Shown here in pieces: positions 29,631 to 37,399 of a stretch of 64,000 nt of DNA (positions are counted from its first letter, which is position 1; each line of letters opens with the position of its first letter). The position numbers and the translations under genes were made by a program. Source of the DNA: Thiotrichales bacterium (GTDB taxonomy: Bacteria; Pseudomonadota; Gammaproteobacteria; Beggiatoales; Beggiatoaceae); contig JADGDE010000001.1 in NCBI GenBank assembly GCA_016745035.1, forward strand, positions 348,507 through 412,506. The letters run 5' to 3'. The notes under the pieces are model-generated. The model saw only the letters and a program-made list of their open reading frames with translations, was not told the DNA's origin and made no database searches.

Positions 29631-31955
29631 TTACGCTGGACGTGAGTAGTGGGTATCTAAAGCAGTGCGACGGCTACGGCTGAATTTAACATCGCCGTCA
29701 AAGTCGTTGGCTGCTGTGTCATAGGCGCTGCTTGCCCAGTCACGGTCGTTGAAGATGCTCATGATGCCTTCAATACCACGTAAACGCTCATCACCTGCGA
29801 GTTTAGCAAGACCTTGCTCGTAAATGGCTTGGGCTTTGTCTTTGGCGATTTGGTCATTGCGTAAGCTGTTACCAATTTGTGCTAGTTGGCTGGCGCTATC
29901 GCAGCTATCTACCGCTTTTTGGTATAAGTCAGCAGCTAGGGCTTCATCACCCAAAACGCTGGCAGCAAGGTTAGCCGCATAAGCCAGTTCTTGATGACCT
30001 GAGGCGCTATCAGCCGCTTTGTCGAGCAGTTCTTTGCCCCAGTCGTTGTCGCCTAAATCAGACACTACGGCGCTAGCGAGTTTACCAAAATCATACGCAC
30101 CGGCATCGCTTAAGCCGTTGAGGTAGTTGTTGTAGTAGGTTTTAGCCAAGCCTTGACCGAAAGCTTTGTCGCTTAAGTTGGCAACACTGTTACCGATCAG
30201 GTTGACCATCGCAAAGTTGCTGGCTTTATCAGCGCAAGCATCAAAGATGTTTTTAACCCAGTTTTGGTCTTGTAAGTGTAAATCGACAGCAACCGCTAAT
30301 TCACGGTTGAGGTTGAAATCAAAACCGGCTTCGTTCATTTGCTCTTCAGCACCACTGAGCAGTTTTTCGGTATAAGATTTGTCTTCCAAGTCCGCCATGA
30401 CATCAGCCGCTAAAGCGATGGTTTGACGGGCAGTGCTACATTCTTCTTCGCGTTTTTGGAAGGTAATGTATTTAACTTGATTGGCTTCACGTTGGGCGAG
30501 TTTTTCTTCTACGCGAGCAACCCAATCGGCATCATCACCGAAGTTAGATTTAACCGTGGCGGCAACTTTTTTCATTTCATCTAAGCTGCTGACAGAATCT
30601 TCAGCAGTTTGGATGCAGGCTTTGGCTTTGTCAGCATCACCTAAGGTTTTGTTGATGCGCTCAGCAATGGTCAGGTGCTCGCCTGTGCTGCTGGCTAAGT
30701 CTTCTAATTTGCCTAAGACTTCGCCCGCGAGGTCTTTGTCTTCTGGGAGTTTGTCTTCAGCGGCATCTAATACTTTAACGAAACCGTTAAAATCAGCGGT
30801 GTTTTCCATCGCTTTACGGTATAAGCCCGCGCCTTTTTCGGCATCACCTAAGTTTTTAACCACTTCGCCACCGAGGTTGAGGAAGTCGTTAGCGCCCGTT
30901 AAGTTGCTAGCGGCACGGTCGTAAATTTCAGCGGCGTAGTCTTTATCGCCCAAATCATCACACACAGCTTGTGCAAGTTTGCCTAAATCCAAAGCGCTGG
31001 CGGTTTTGCCTTCGACTTTGGCATAGACTTTTTTCGCCCGGTCTTTGTCTTCGATTTCGGTGGCAAGGACTTTGGCTAAATCGAGTAATTTGCCCCGGTC
31101 GTTTAATTCGGCAATGACTTTATCGTAAGCCGCAGCGGCTTTGTCTTTGTCTTTGAGCATATTCCAGTAGCCATCAGCGAGGGCTTGGAATTCGTCTTCT
31201 GCCATGGCGAAGTTTTCGCCTTCTTCGAGAAGTTCGCGGATTTTATCTTGGTTATCAACGATGTCGCTGTAACCTTGTGCCAGTTTGACAAATTCTTGTG
31301 GGAATTGGCAATCGCCTTCGACGCTGGCGAGAATTTCGCTTGCCCAGTCATTGTCATCAAAGACATCTTTAGCGCCTTGAGCGTATTCGATAGCACCGTC
31401 GATGTCGGTGGCATAGCGCTCGGCTTTTTTGTATAAATCTTTGGCAGTATCTGCGTTTTCTTTAACCACGCCTTCTGCGAGTTCTTTGTAATCAGCAACG
31501 CTTTTGCAATCGCCTAAAACTTTTTCAAAATAGCCTTCAGCCAGTTCGCTGTCGCCCATTTTTTCGGCGTATTGTGCCAAGCGCATAAAATCGGCTTTAT
31601 TTTTGGCATCAGCAGCGGCTTGTTCGATAAGCCCTTTGCCTTTTTCGGTATCGCCTAGGAATTTACCCAAGCTTGCGCCCACTTCGGCAAACTCGTGGGA
31701 TTCAAAGCAAGCGTTTTCAGCATCGCCGTATAATTCTTCGGCTTTGTCTTTATCGCTCAGTGGCTCTACAGCGTAGAGTTCTGCAATACGGATAGAATCA
31801 ACAGGGAATTGACATTGTGATTCTGCTTTGGTCAGCAGCTCTTTGGCATAGTCAAGGTCAACCGGATCTTGTAAGCATTCTGTTGCTAAGTTGGTGAGAT
31901 CCTCAGCATTGTTACAATCCGCTTCGCGGGCTTCTAAATCTGCTTTTGTTGCCAT
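29631..31955 (-). CDS. Acidic helical-repeat (TPR-like) protein
   Basis: A 774-residue soluble acidic protein made almost entirely of degenerate repeats of roughly 35-40 residues. Each has a core like DKDxAxELYxKAE followed by a helix with LAxxV. Examples are DLDYAKELLTKAESQCQ, DKDKAEELYGDAENACF, DNDWGKELLDKAADSASG and DRDWASSAYDTAANDFD. About 20 repeats tile the chain, which suggests a long alpha solenoid of TPR/Sel1 type. There is no signal peptide, membrane helix or enzyme motif. The length, regularity and solitary position suggest a cytoplasmic scaffold, but no partner is indicated and I do not recognise the family by name. Confidence 0.75.
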   Translation of the reverse strand: MATKADLEAREADCNNAEDLTNLATECLQDPVDLDYAKELLTKAESQCQFPVDSIRIAELYAVEPLSDKDKAEELYGDAENACFESHEFAEVGASLGKFLGDTEKGKGLIEQAAADAKNKADFMRLAQYAEKMGDSELAEGYFEKVLGDCKSVADYKELAEGVVKENADTAKDLYKKAERYATDIDGAIEYAQGAKDVFDDNDWASEILASVEGDCQFPQEFVKLAQGYSDIVDNQDKIRELLEEGENFAMAEDEFQALADGYWNMLKDKDKAAAAYDKVIAELNDRGKLLDLAKVLATEIEDKDRAKKVYAKVEGKTASALDLGKLAQAVCDDLGDKDYAAEIYDRAASNLTGANDFLNLGGEVVKNLGDAEKGAGLYRKAMENTADFNGFVKVLDAAEDKLPEDKDLAGEVLGKLEDLASSTGEHLTIAERINKTLGDADKAKACIQTAEDSVSSLDEMKKVAATVKSNFGDDADWVARVEEKLAQREANQVKYITFQKREEECSTARQTIALAADVMADLEDKSYTEKLLSGAEEQMNEAGFDFNLNRELAVAVDLHLQDQNWVKNIFDACADKASNFAMVNLIGNSVANLSDKAFGQGLAKTYYNNYLNGLSDAGAYDFGKLASAVVSDLGDNDWGKELLDKAADSASGHQELAYAANLAASVLGDEALAADLYQKAVDSCDSASQLAQIGNSLRNDQIAKDKAQAIYEQGLAKLAGDERLRGIEGIMSIFNDRDWASSAYDTAANDFDGDVKFSRSRRTALDTHYSRPA

Positions 31956-32100
31956 CTAATTCTTTCTCGTATCGGTTGTTGAACTGGGCAAGAACGCTAG
32001 GATGTTAGCGTCTTTGCTGGTGCAAAGGACTATCGTACACCCTTAATTCCTTGCGGGCAATGTTGATTTATAAATAGCGGGATTAATAGGAGCTATAATA

Positions 32101-32138
32101 GTTGCGTTACGCAAAGGCTTCTTTTTGCTTCAAAAGGT
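32101..32138 (-). repeat. Family 1 end fragment
   Basis: GTTGCGTTACGCAAAGGCTTCTT resembles the right end of family 1 read inverted, and CAAAAGG resembles the tails of the fragments at 40159 and 40988. No second end is seen. It lies in the 261-base gap upstream of the yidD-like gene, where I see no other feature. Confidence 0.5.
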
Positions 32139-32216
32139 AAAAAAATAGTCAGGCATGTGCTGAGGTAAACGATGAGTGTATGGTCTTATTTCCACTAAAT
32201 CCCATAGAGTTATACC

Positions 32217-32618
32217 ATGAAAATGTTATTTGTCTTCTTTATCAATAGTTATCAACGCTATATATCACCTTATAAGAACTTTCGTTGCGCCCATGCCGTT
32301 TTGCATCAGGGCGATAGTTGCTCTGAAGCTTGCAAAAAATTAATCCAACAACAAGGGTTTTTGCGTAGTTTACCTTTGATACAACAACGTTTTTTTGCTT
32401 GCTCAGAAGCATATCAACTTCTTTCCAAGCAAGATGATGAGGAAAAAGATAAGGAAAGTTGTACTAGTAGATCCTGCCGGGAGGCTTGTGATAGTGCAGT
32501 TAATGAAAGTTGTAATGCCGCTTGCAACATACCGAAGTTGTTACCTAACGATTGTCATGTGCCCTGTGATTGTGGCTTTATCCGTTGGCACAGCTTACGA
32601 AATCAGAAAACCAGATGA
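32217..32618 (+). CDS. YidD-like protein with Cys-rich extension
   Basis: A 133-residue protein. Residues 1-60 match the YidD (membrane protein insertion efficiency factor) family: FFINSYQRYISPYKNFRCAH followed by GDSCSEACKKLIQQQG. YidD is a small amphipathic inner-membrane-associated protein, normally encoded between rnpA and yidC. Here it is away from that cluster. It carries an extra tail with eight or more cysteines (SCTSRSCREAC, SCNAACNIPKLLPNDCHVPCDCG) that the typical protein lacks. Another yidD may exist at the usual locus. Confidence 0.8.
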   Translation: MKMLFVFFINSYQRYISPYKNFRCAHAVLHQGDSCSEACKKLIQQQGFLRSLPLIQQRFFACSEAYQLLSKQDDEEKDKESCTSRSCREACDSAVNESCNAACNIPKLLPNDCHVPCDCGFIRWHSLRNQKTR

Positions 32619-32664
32619 TTTGAGAGTTGTTCAGTATTCAGTGATATTAATTGTTGATACACGT

Positions 32665-32698
32665 CGATAAATACAGAGTAAAATATCTGTATTTATCG
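32665..32698. terminator. Bidirectional hairpin between convergent genes
   Basis: CGATAAATACAGA and TCTGTATTTATCG form a perfect 13-base stem around an 8-base loop. It lies between the yidD-like gene and the convergent Ca/Na antiporter gene. On the plus strand GGCGGTTTTA follows. The stem is AT-rich and T runs are short, so termination strength is uncertain. Confidence 0.65.
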
Positions 32699-32764
32699 GC
32701 GGTTTTATGCGTCACATTAATCAAAAGTTAAATGCTATTTTACTAGCTCGCGTGTGCCTCTAGC

Positions 32765-33859
32765 TCAATTAGCTTGAATATCCTTACGCCAGGTGCGTTT
32801 GACGAAAATGAGTAAGGTTAGCATGGTTAAAGGAATCACAAACCACAGCATAATAGCGCTATAAGCGGGCAATAAGGCGTGTTCTGTGGCATTGAAGACT
32901 AAATAAAGTAAATAAGCACTGTAATAAGCTAAAAATAATCCACCTTCCCAACGCTCTATCAAATGTCCGGTGAAAAAAATCGGCAAGCTTGCCAAGGCGA
33001 CGGCTATCATCACTGGAATATCAAAAAATAAGGCGGATGAGCTGATGTGAATCCCCGTGCTTGAGGCGGTTGCCGTCGCCCCTAGTACCAGTAAAATATT
33101 GAATAAATTACTGCCGATGACATTTCCTACCACAATATCTTGATGTCCTCGCAAACAGGCTGCCACCGAGGCGGCAATTTCAGGCAAGGAAGTACCGATA
33201 GCGATAATGGTTAAACCGATAATCAACTCGCTCAAGCCAAATAAACGCGCAATGGCTATCGCACCATTAACCAGCCATTGTGACCCAATCACCAATAGGA
33301 CTAAACCAATAATGATCAATAATAGGTTTTTTGACCAAGGGGTTTTATCAGCGTCGTTAGTAACTCCGGCTTCTTGGACAATTTCTGCTTGTGTTTCGGG
33401 TGGGGTTTGGCGGCTTTTAAAAATCGAAAAACTTAAATAAGAGACAATACCCACTAACATGATCCCGCCTTCTAAGCGGCTAATTTCATTATTTGTTGAG
33501 GCAAAAAATAATAATAGAAAGGATGCACCGATCATTAAGGGAATATCAACGCGAATCATTTGCCGCGATACCACTAAAGGCGTGATTAAAGAGGCAATGC
33601 CAAGAATTAGGAGAATATTGGCGATATTACTGCCCACCACATTACCCAGGGCAATATCAGGTTGTCCATTAAATGCAGATTGCAAGCTGATGGCTAATTC
33701 CGGCGCACTGGTTCCAAATGCCACCACTGTTAGACCCACCAATAAAGGCGACATGCCTAAGCTACCGGCCAGTTGCGCTGCACCTCGTACTAAGACATCT
33801 GCCCCATACGTGAGAAAGATAAAGCCAAGAATGAATAAAGATAAGGTAAGTAAATCCAT
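32765..33859 (-). CDS. Calcium/sodium antiporter, CaCA family (YrbG-like)
   Basis: A 364-residue inner-membrane cation exchanger with about ten membrane helices. The two inverted alpha repeats, VVAFGTSAPELAISLQS near residue 50 and IIAIGTSLPEIAASVAA near 215, hold the GTSxPE ion-coordinating motif. Each is followed by GNVVGSNIANILLILG or GNVIGSNLFNILLVLG. A charged cytoplasmic loop with ETQAEIVQEAG separates the halves. It probably exports Ca2+ in exchange for Na+ or H+. It is monocistronic. Confidence 0.92.
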   Translation of the reverse strand: MDLLTLSLFILGFIFLTYGADVLVRGAAQLAGSLGMSPLLVGLTVVAFGTSAPELAISLQSAFNGQPDIALGNVVGSNIANILLILGIASLITPLVVSRQMIRVDIPLMIGASFLLLFFASTNNEISRLEGGIMLVGIVSYLSFSIFKSRQTPPETQAEIVQEAGVTNDADKTPWSKNLLLIIIGLVLLVIGSQWLVNGAIAIARLFGLSELIIGLTIIAIGTSLPEIAASVAACLRGHQDIVVGNVIGSNLFNILLVLGATATASSTGIHISSSALFFDIPVMIAVALASLPIFFTGHLIERWEGGLFLAYYSAYLLYLVFNATEHALLPAYSAIMLWFVIPLTMLTLLIFVKRTWRKDIQAN

Positions 33860-33983
33860 GCAAGATCCTGTGTTGACTGGGGGCTAAATTGACACAGGCT
33901 TATTAGAACATATTATCAAGACTGGCTGGCATATGACGCATAAAAAAAGGACTAATATTGAATTAGTCCTACTTGCTATTAAA

Positions 33984-34068
33984 CTGACGTTACGCACTAA
34001 GCTGGTTTTTATCACAATAGTGTGATTTTCCACCTGCCTAGTGAAGCTTAGCCTTTGCGTAACATCAG
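33984..34068 (+). mobile_element. MITE-like element, family 1 (85 bp)
   Basis: The ends are CTGACGTTACGCA and TGCGTAACATCAG. The perfect 7-bp flanks TATTAAA (33977-33983 and 34069-34075) are a target duplication. The interior contains TCACAATAGTGTGA, shared with the copies at 50424 and 52260. It lacks the second internal hairpin. It lies between the grpE companion gene and the antiporter. Confidence 0.92.
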
Positions 34069-34074
34069 TATTAA

Positions 34075-34108
34075 AGATAAAAGGGGGCGAATGCATAAGC
34101 TTGCCCCT
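34075..34108 (-). terminator. Rho-independent terminator after the 49-residue gene
   Basis: On the minus strand a GGGGC ... GCCCC stem with inner GC pairs is followed by TTTTATCTTTAA. It begins seven bases after the stop of the small gene and would end the grpE transcript. The U tract overlaps the right target duplication of the family 1 element. Confidence 0.6.
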
Positions 34109-34114
34109 CAGTAT

Positions 34115-34264
34115 TTATGCGGGTGTGATGTCTTCTGCTTTGGCAAGAACAGCATCGGTGTCATGTACGCACAAGTACTCGCCAGGTTCTGCTTCGGCCT
34201 TAATTTCATATACGCCGTCTTTACCTGCGATAGTCACTTTCATGCCTTCGCTTAAATCTGCCAT
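34115..34264 (-). CDS. Conserved-looking 49-residue protein downstream of grpE
   Basis: The reading frame starts ATG at 34264 after a GAGG ribosome site eight bases upstream. It encodes MADLSEGMKVTIAGKDGVYE, then IKAEAEPGEYLCVHDTDAVL and AKAEDITPA. The protein is acidic, with beta-strand-like spacing that suggests a small barrel. There is no membrane segment or known motif. It lies 21 bases after grpE and just before a terminator, so it is the last gene of the grpE transcript. The good start signal and clean codon use support a real gene, but I do not recognise a function. Confidence 0.7.
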   Translation of the reverse strand: MADLSEGMKVTIAGKDGVYEIKAEAEPGEYLCVHDTDAVLAKAEDITPA

Positions 34265-34285
34265 ATTGTCTACCTCTTTCGGTGT

Positions 34286-34900
34286 TTAGGACTTCGCCGC
34301 TACAATCACCATTGCAGGACGTAACAGTCTTTGATTAAGTTGATAGCCTTTTTGTTGTACTTGCACGATGGTGTTTGGCTCGGCATCAGGCACAGGTACC
34401 ATCGCAATTGCTTCGTGTAATTCGGGATCAAACTTTTCTTCTAGTGGCTCAATGGCTTCAATATGAAACTTCTCAAAGCAATTGCTGAACATTTTCATGA
34501 TTAAGGCGCTGCCCTCACGCAAGGTTTCAACATTGGTTTCTTGATTTTCTTGGGCACTTTTTTGTTCCAGTTCCATACTGTCTAAAATTGGCAGTAATTC
34601 AATGGCCATATTTTTCAGGGCAAATTTATGTGCGTCTTCCACATCACGACGTAGGCGTTTACGGACATTTTCCAATTCTGCTTGTTGGCGCAGCATTTGA
34701 TCTTTTTGTTGCTCAATTTCAGCTTCAGCGGCACGTAATTGTTTTTGTAAGCTTTCTATATCAACCGTAATATCAATCTCATCGCTGCTGGCTGTTTTTT
34801 CTTCTTGCACATTTTCTTGCTGTTGTTCATCAGAAGCTTCAGCTTCAGGGACTGCCTTGGCTGCGGTTTGGTTTTCGACTTCTGATAAGGTATCGCTCAT
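34286..34900 (-). CDS. grpE: Nucleotide exchange factor GrpE
   Basis: GrpE releases ADP from the DnaK chaperone. The 204-residue protein has an acidic disordered N terminus, a long coiled coil (QLRAAEAEIEQQKDQMLRQQAELENVRKRLRR) and the C-terminal beta domain with EAIAMVPVPDAEPNTIVQVQQKGYQLNQRLLRPAMVIV in family order. dnaK and dnaJ are not adjacent. A sigma-32-like promoter lies upstream. Confidence 0.95.
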   Translation of the reverse strand: MSDTLSEVENQTAAKAVPEAEASDEQQQENVQEEKTASSDEIDITVDIESLQKQLRAAEAEIEQQKDQMLRQQAELENVRKRLRRDVEDAHKFALKNMAIELLPILDSMELEQKSAQENQETNVETLREGSALIMKMFSNCFEKFHIEAIEPLEEKFDPELHEAIAMVPVPDAEPNTIVQVQQKGYQLNQRLLRPAMVIVAAKS

Positions 34901-34945
34901 GGGAATTGGTCTCCGTATTTTTGTAGGGTTAAATCAAGGAGTTTA

Positions 34946-34974
34946 ATATGCTTGTCATGCGTGCATATTTCAAG
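34946..34974 (-). promoter_or_regulatory. Possible heat-shock (sigma-32) promoter of grpE
   Basis: On the minus strand the sequence CTTGAAA, a full match to the sigma-32 -35 element, is followed after 13 bases by CAAGCATAT, a partial match to the -10 element CCCCATNT. It lies about 45 bases upstream of the grpE ATG. Confidence 0.4.
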
Positions 34975-34982
34975 CATCTTGT

Positions 34983-35399
34983 TCAACATTGTACCCAAGG
35001 CAATTGATGAAAACGCCAGCCACCGATGCTACAGCGGTGATGATCATCATCCAATTCTCCCTCAAAACCTTCTAATACGTTATAAATTTGCTTAAACCCG
35101 GCCTCAACTAACACAGCGCCCGCATCTAAAGAGCGTACACCACTGCGACAAATGAGAATCACCGGCACAGTTTTGGGGTCGATTTCTGGATAGCGGTATT
35201 GTACATGTTGTTCAATATCGGCACAAAAATTAGGATTAACGTCCCAATTGGGTTCATCAATCCAAGGAATATTAACCGAGCTTAAAGGATGTCCGACAAA
35301 TAAAAATTCCATTGATGAACGCACATCAATAAAGGCTCGAATTTTTTGGGCTTGAATAAACTCAAAAGCAGCTTGAGGGCTGAGGGATTGAATCGTCAT
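34983..35399 (-). CDS. Rhodanese-like domain protein
   Basis: A 138-residue single-domain cytoplasmic rhodanese (sulfurtransferase-like). The Rossmann-like start FIDVRSSMEFLFVGHP is followed by the active-site loop CRSGVRS with catalytic Cys84, which would carry the persulfide. Its ATG overlaps the end of the NfeD gene by four bases, so it is the last gene of the GGDEF-SPFH-NfeD operon. A sulfur-transfer role is known for the family; the acceptor is unknown. Confidence 0.88.
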   Translation of the reverse strand: MTIQSLSPQAAFEFIQAQKIRAFIDVRSSMEFLFVGHPLSSVNIPWIDEPNWDVNPNFCADIEQHVQYRYPEIDPKTVPVILICRSGVRSLDAGAVLVEAGFKQIYNVLEGFEGELDDDHHRCSIGGWRFHQLPWVQC

Positions 35400-35866
35400 T
35401 GAGGTGTGCTCACGACAATGACTTTGAGGGTAATGCCATCGACATCAACCACTTTAATTCGGCTGCCTACAGGGCAATCTGCACCCGTGATATTCCAATA
35501 GCTAGCCATCGCTTTAACACGCCCTTCACCGTTGATTATTGGCTCATGGAGGGTAAAATTACGCCCGATTAAATCATCACTGCGGCGGTTAAGTAGCGGC
35601 TCTTCGCTAACCAGCACTTCTTTACTTAAATAACGCTGTGAGATCCAAATGCTGATCACTGCAAAAGCCGAAAAAATCGTAAACATCCAACCAAAGGTTA
35701 AGGTGGGAAAGAAAAAACCAACAATCCCCACTTCTGCTGCCGCACTGGCTAAAGCCATAAAAAACATATCTGGAATTAAAATTTCCATCATCATCAATAA
35801 ACAGGCAGCAAATAACCAATACCAAAAAGTATCTAAGGCCAAAAAATTATTGATCATTTCGGTCAT
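35396..35866 (-). CDS. NfeD-like membrane protein
   Basis: A 156-residue short NfeD protein. Two or three membrane helices (about 12-75, in the FWYWLFAACLLMMMEILIPD region) are followed by an OB-fold domain (LIGRNFTLHEPIINGEGRV ... GADCPVGSRIKVVDVDGITLKV). Short NfeD proteins pair with SPFH proteins. Its start overlaps the SPFH stop by four bases, the standard stomatin operon. A paralogue lies at 51736-52179. Confidence 0.88.
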   Translation of the reverse strand: MTEMINNFLALDTFWYWLFAACLLMMMEILIPDMFFMALASAAAEVGIVGFFFPTLTFGWMFTIFSAFAVISIWISQRYLSKEVLVSEEPLLNRRSDDLIGRNFTLHEPIINGEGRVKAMASYWNITGADCPVGSRIKVVDVDGITLKVIVVSTPQ

Positions 35867-36870
35867 GCTTTACTATCCTTTTGTTGTTGTAGCGCATCGC
35901 GGGTCAGCTCACCGATTCCCCCCAGAGCACCGACAATTTGACTGGCTTCCATGGGCATATAAATGACTTTTTTATCCGGCGCTTTTGCCATTTCAGTAAA
36001 GGCGTTGACATATTTATCAGCGACTAAATAATTAATGGCTTGTAAGTCTGCTCCATTTTCACGTACTGCTTTTGCCATCATCGATACAGCAAGGGCTTCG
36101 GCCTCTGAAAGACGTTCGCGCCCCTCAGCGATTTTAAGGTCGCGTTGTCTTTCTGCCTCGGCGTGCATAATCATGGCTTCTTTTTCGGCTTGGGCTTTGA
36201 GCAGCATGGCTTCTTTTTCACCTTGAGCCTGTAAAATAGCGGCTTCTCTATGACCTGTCGCCACGTTAATATCAGATATTTGTGTACCCTCGGCTTCAAA
36301 GATTTTCGCGCGTTTTTCTCGTTCAGCTCGAAGCTGTTTAGTCATAGCGTCAGATAGCTCTTTGGGTGGGGTAATGTCTTTTATTTTGACCCGCATGACT
36401 TTGATGCCCCACGGCTCAGTGGCTTCATCGACATCTTGCATAATTTTGTCACTGATGCGATCACGTTGGGTGAGCATTTCATCAAGTTTCATCGATCCCA
36501 TCGCCCCACGAATATTGGTGGTGACTAAATTTAATATAGCAATATCATAATTTCGCACTTCGTAAGCAGCACGAGCAGCGTGTTGTACCACGAAAAACAC
36601 TACGCCATTGACTTTGACCGAGGCATTGTCTTTGGTGATAATTTCTTGTGTAGGGACTTCTAATACTTGTTCGCGAACATCAATTTTATAGCTGACGACC
36701 TCTAAAAAAGGATAAATCAGCCGTGGTCCGGCTTCTAGGGTACGGGTAAATTTCCCTAAACGCTCAACCGTGTAATGATAACCCTGGGGGACACGCTGAA
36801 AGCCTAAAATGCCAGTGATCATAAAGCCGAGCAAAATTAGTGCAGCAAGGATAGCAAAACCAAACTCCAT
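35863..36870 (-). CDS. qmcA: SPFH/stomatin family protein (QmcA-like)
   Basis: A 335-residue inner-membrane scaffold protein. One N-terminal helix (4-25) is followed by the SPFH/PHB domain (VPQGYHYTVERLGKFTRTLEAGPRLIYPF and on to about 190). A long Ala/Glu-rich coiled coil follows (GEKEAMLLKAQAEKEAMIMHAEAERQRD), with a C-terminal tail ending in the family motif MPMEASQIVGALGG. QmcA-type proteins form large cages linked to membrane quality control with NfeD-like OB proteins. It is paralogous to the gene at 50802. Confidence 0.9.
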   Translation of the reverse strand: MEFGFAILAALILLGFMITGILGFQRVPQGYHYTVERLGKFTRTLEAGPRLIYPFLEVVSYKIDVREQVLEVPTQEIITKDNASVKVNGVVFFVVQHAARAAYEVRNYDIAILNLVTTNIRGAMGSMKLDEMLTQRDRISDKIMQDVDEATEPWGIKVMRVKIKDITPPKELSDAMTKQLRAEREKRAKIFEAEGTQISDINVATGHREAAILQAQGEKEAMLLKAQAEKEAMIMHAEAERQRDLKIAEGRERLSEAEALAVSMMAKAVRENGADLQAINYLVADKYVNAFTEMAKAPDKKVIYMPMEASQIVGALGGIGELTRDALQQQKDSKA

Positions 36871-36892
36871 TAGTGATTACTCCTTAAATTTT

Positions 36893-37399
36893 TCAACATA
36901 CTTTGAGGTGACTTAGTTGTAATTGGCGCACAGCTATACCCCAAGATTCCGCCTTTTGGGCTAAATCTTGCCGAACCTGATCTGCGATGCGCGTTTGCTC
37001 TGCGAATATAACAGATTTTTCCTTTGAGCTGATATGACTATGCAGATAGTTATCAAGGATTTGTACTAAACTTTGTTGATAATCGCTAACAGCGTAGCTA
37101 GCTTGTGCAGCATCTTCAACCTGAAACCATAAATCACATTGCAAACTGATTTCAATGCCATTTTCTAGCTGGATGCTTGGTGTTAATGATAGATTTTGTT
37201 CGCGCATATCGACTTTATGAGTCACAAATTCTACAAAAGGGTAAATAAGTCGGGGACCTGGTTCTAAGGTGCGAGTAAATTTTCCTAGGCGCTCAACTAG
37301 ATAATGAAACCCCTCGGGTACGTCTTTAAAGCCCACGTATCCCATCAGCATGAGCAATATGAGTGGCAGCATAGATAAAACTAGGAGTATTGAATCCAT
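36893..37399 (-). CDS. Truncated SPFH-domain protein lacking the coiled coil
   Basis: A 168-residue paralogue of the adjacent QmcA-like protein. It keeps the membrane helix and the opening VPEGFHYLVERLGKFTRTLEPGPRLIYPF, then diverges. It stops at LQLSHLKVC, just after the position where the full protein reads VKIKDITPP. The coiled coil and C-terminal tail are absent, and only 22 bases separate it from the next gene. The domain is open, in frame and of normal codon use, so it may be functional, perhaps as a capping or regulatory partner. It could also be a decaying duplicate. Confidence 0.75.
   Translation of the reverse strand: MDSILLVLSMLPLILLMLMGYVGFKDVPEGFHYLVERLGKFTRTLEPGPRLIYPFVEFVTHKVDMREQNLSLTPSIQLENGIEISLQCDLWFQVEDAAQASYAVSDYQQSLVQILDNYLHSHISSKEKSVIFAEQTRIADQVRQDLAQKAESWGIAVRQLQLSHLKVC

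Noticed and set aside
25475..32000. A reverse transcriptase or template repeat for a retroelement cassette near the DUF1566 gene
   Set aside because: No reading frame on either strand in the window has reverse transcriptase motifs, and I saw no second copy of the 25478-25600 sequence.
34001..34034. A CRP/FNR-type operator in the family 1 core TCACAATAGTGTGA
   Set aside because: The half-sites are in the reverse order and spacing to those of a CRP site (TGTGA-N6-TCACA), and the sequence is part of a repeat.
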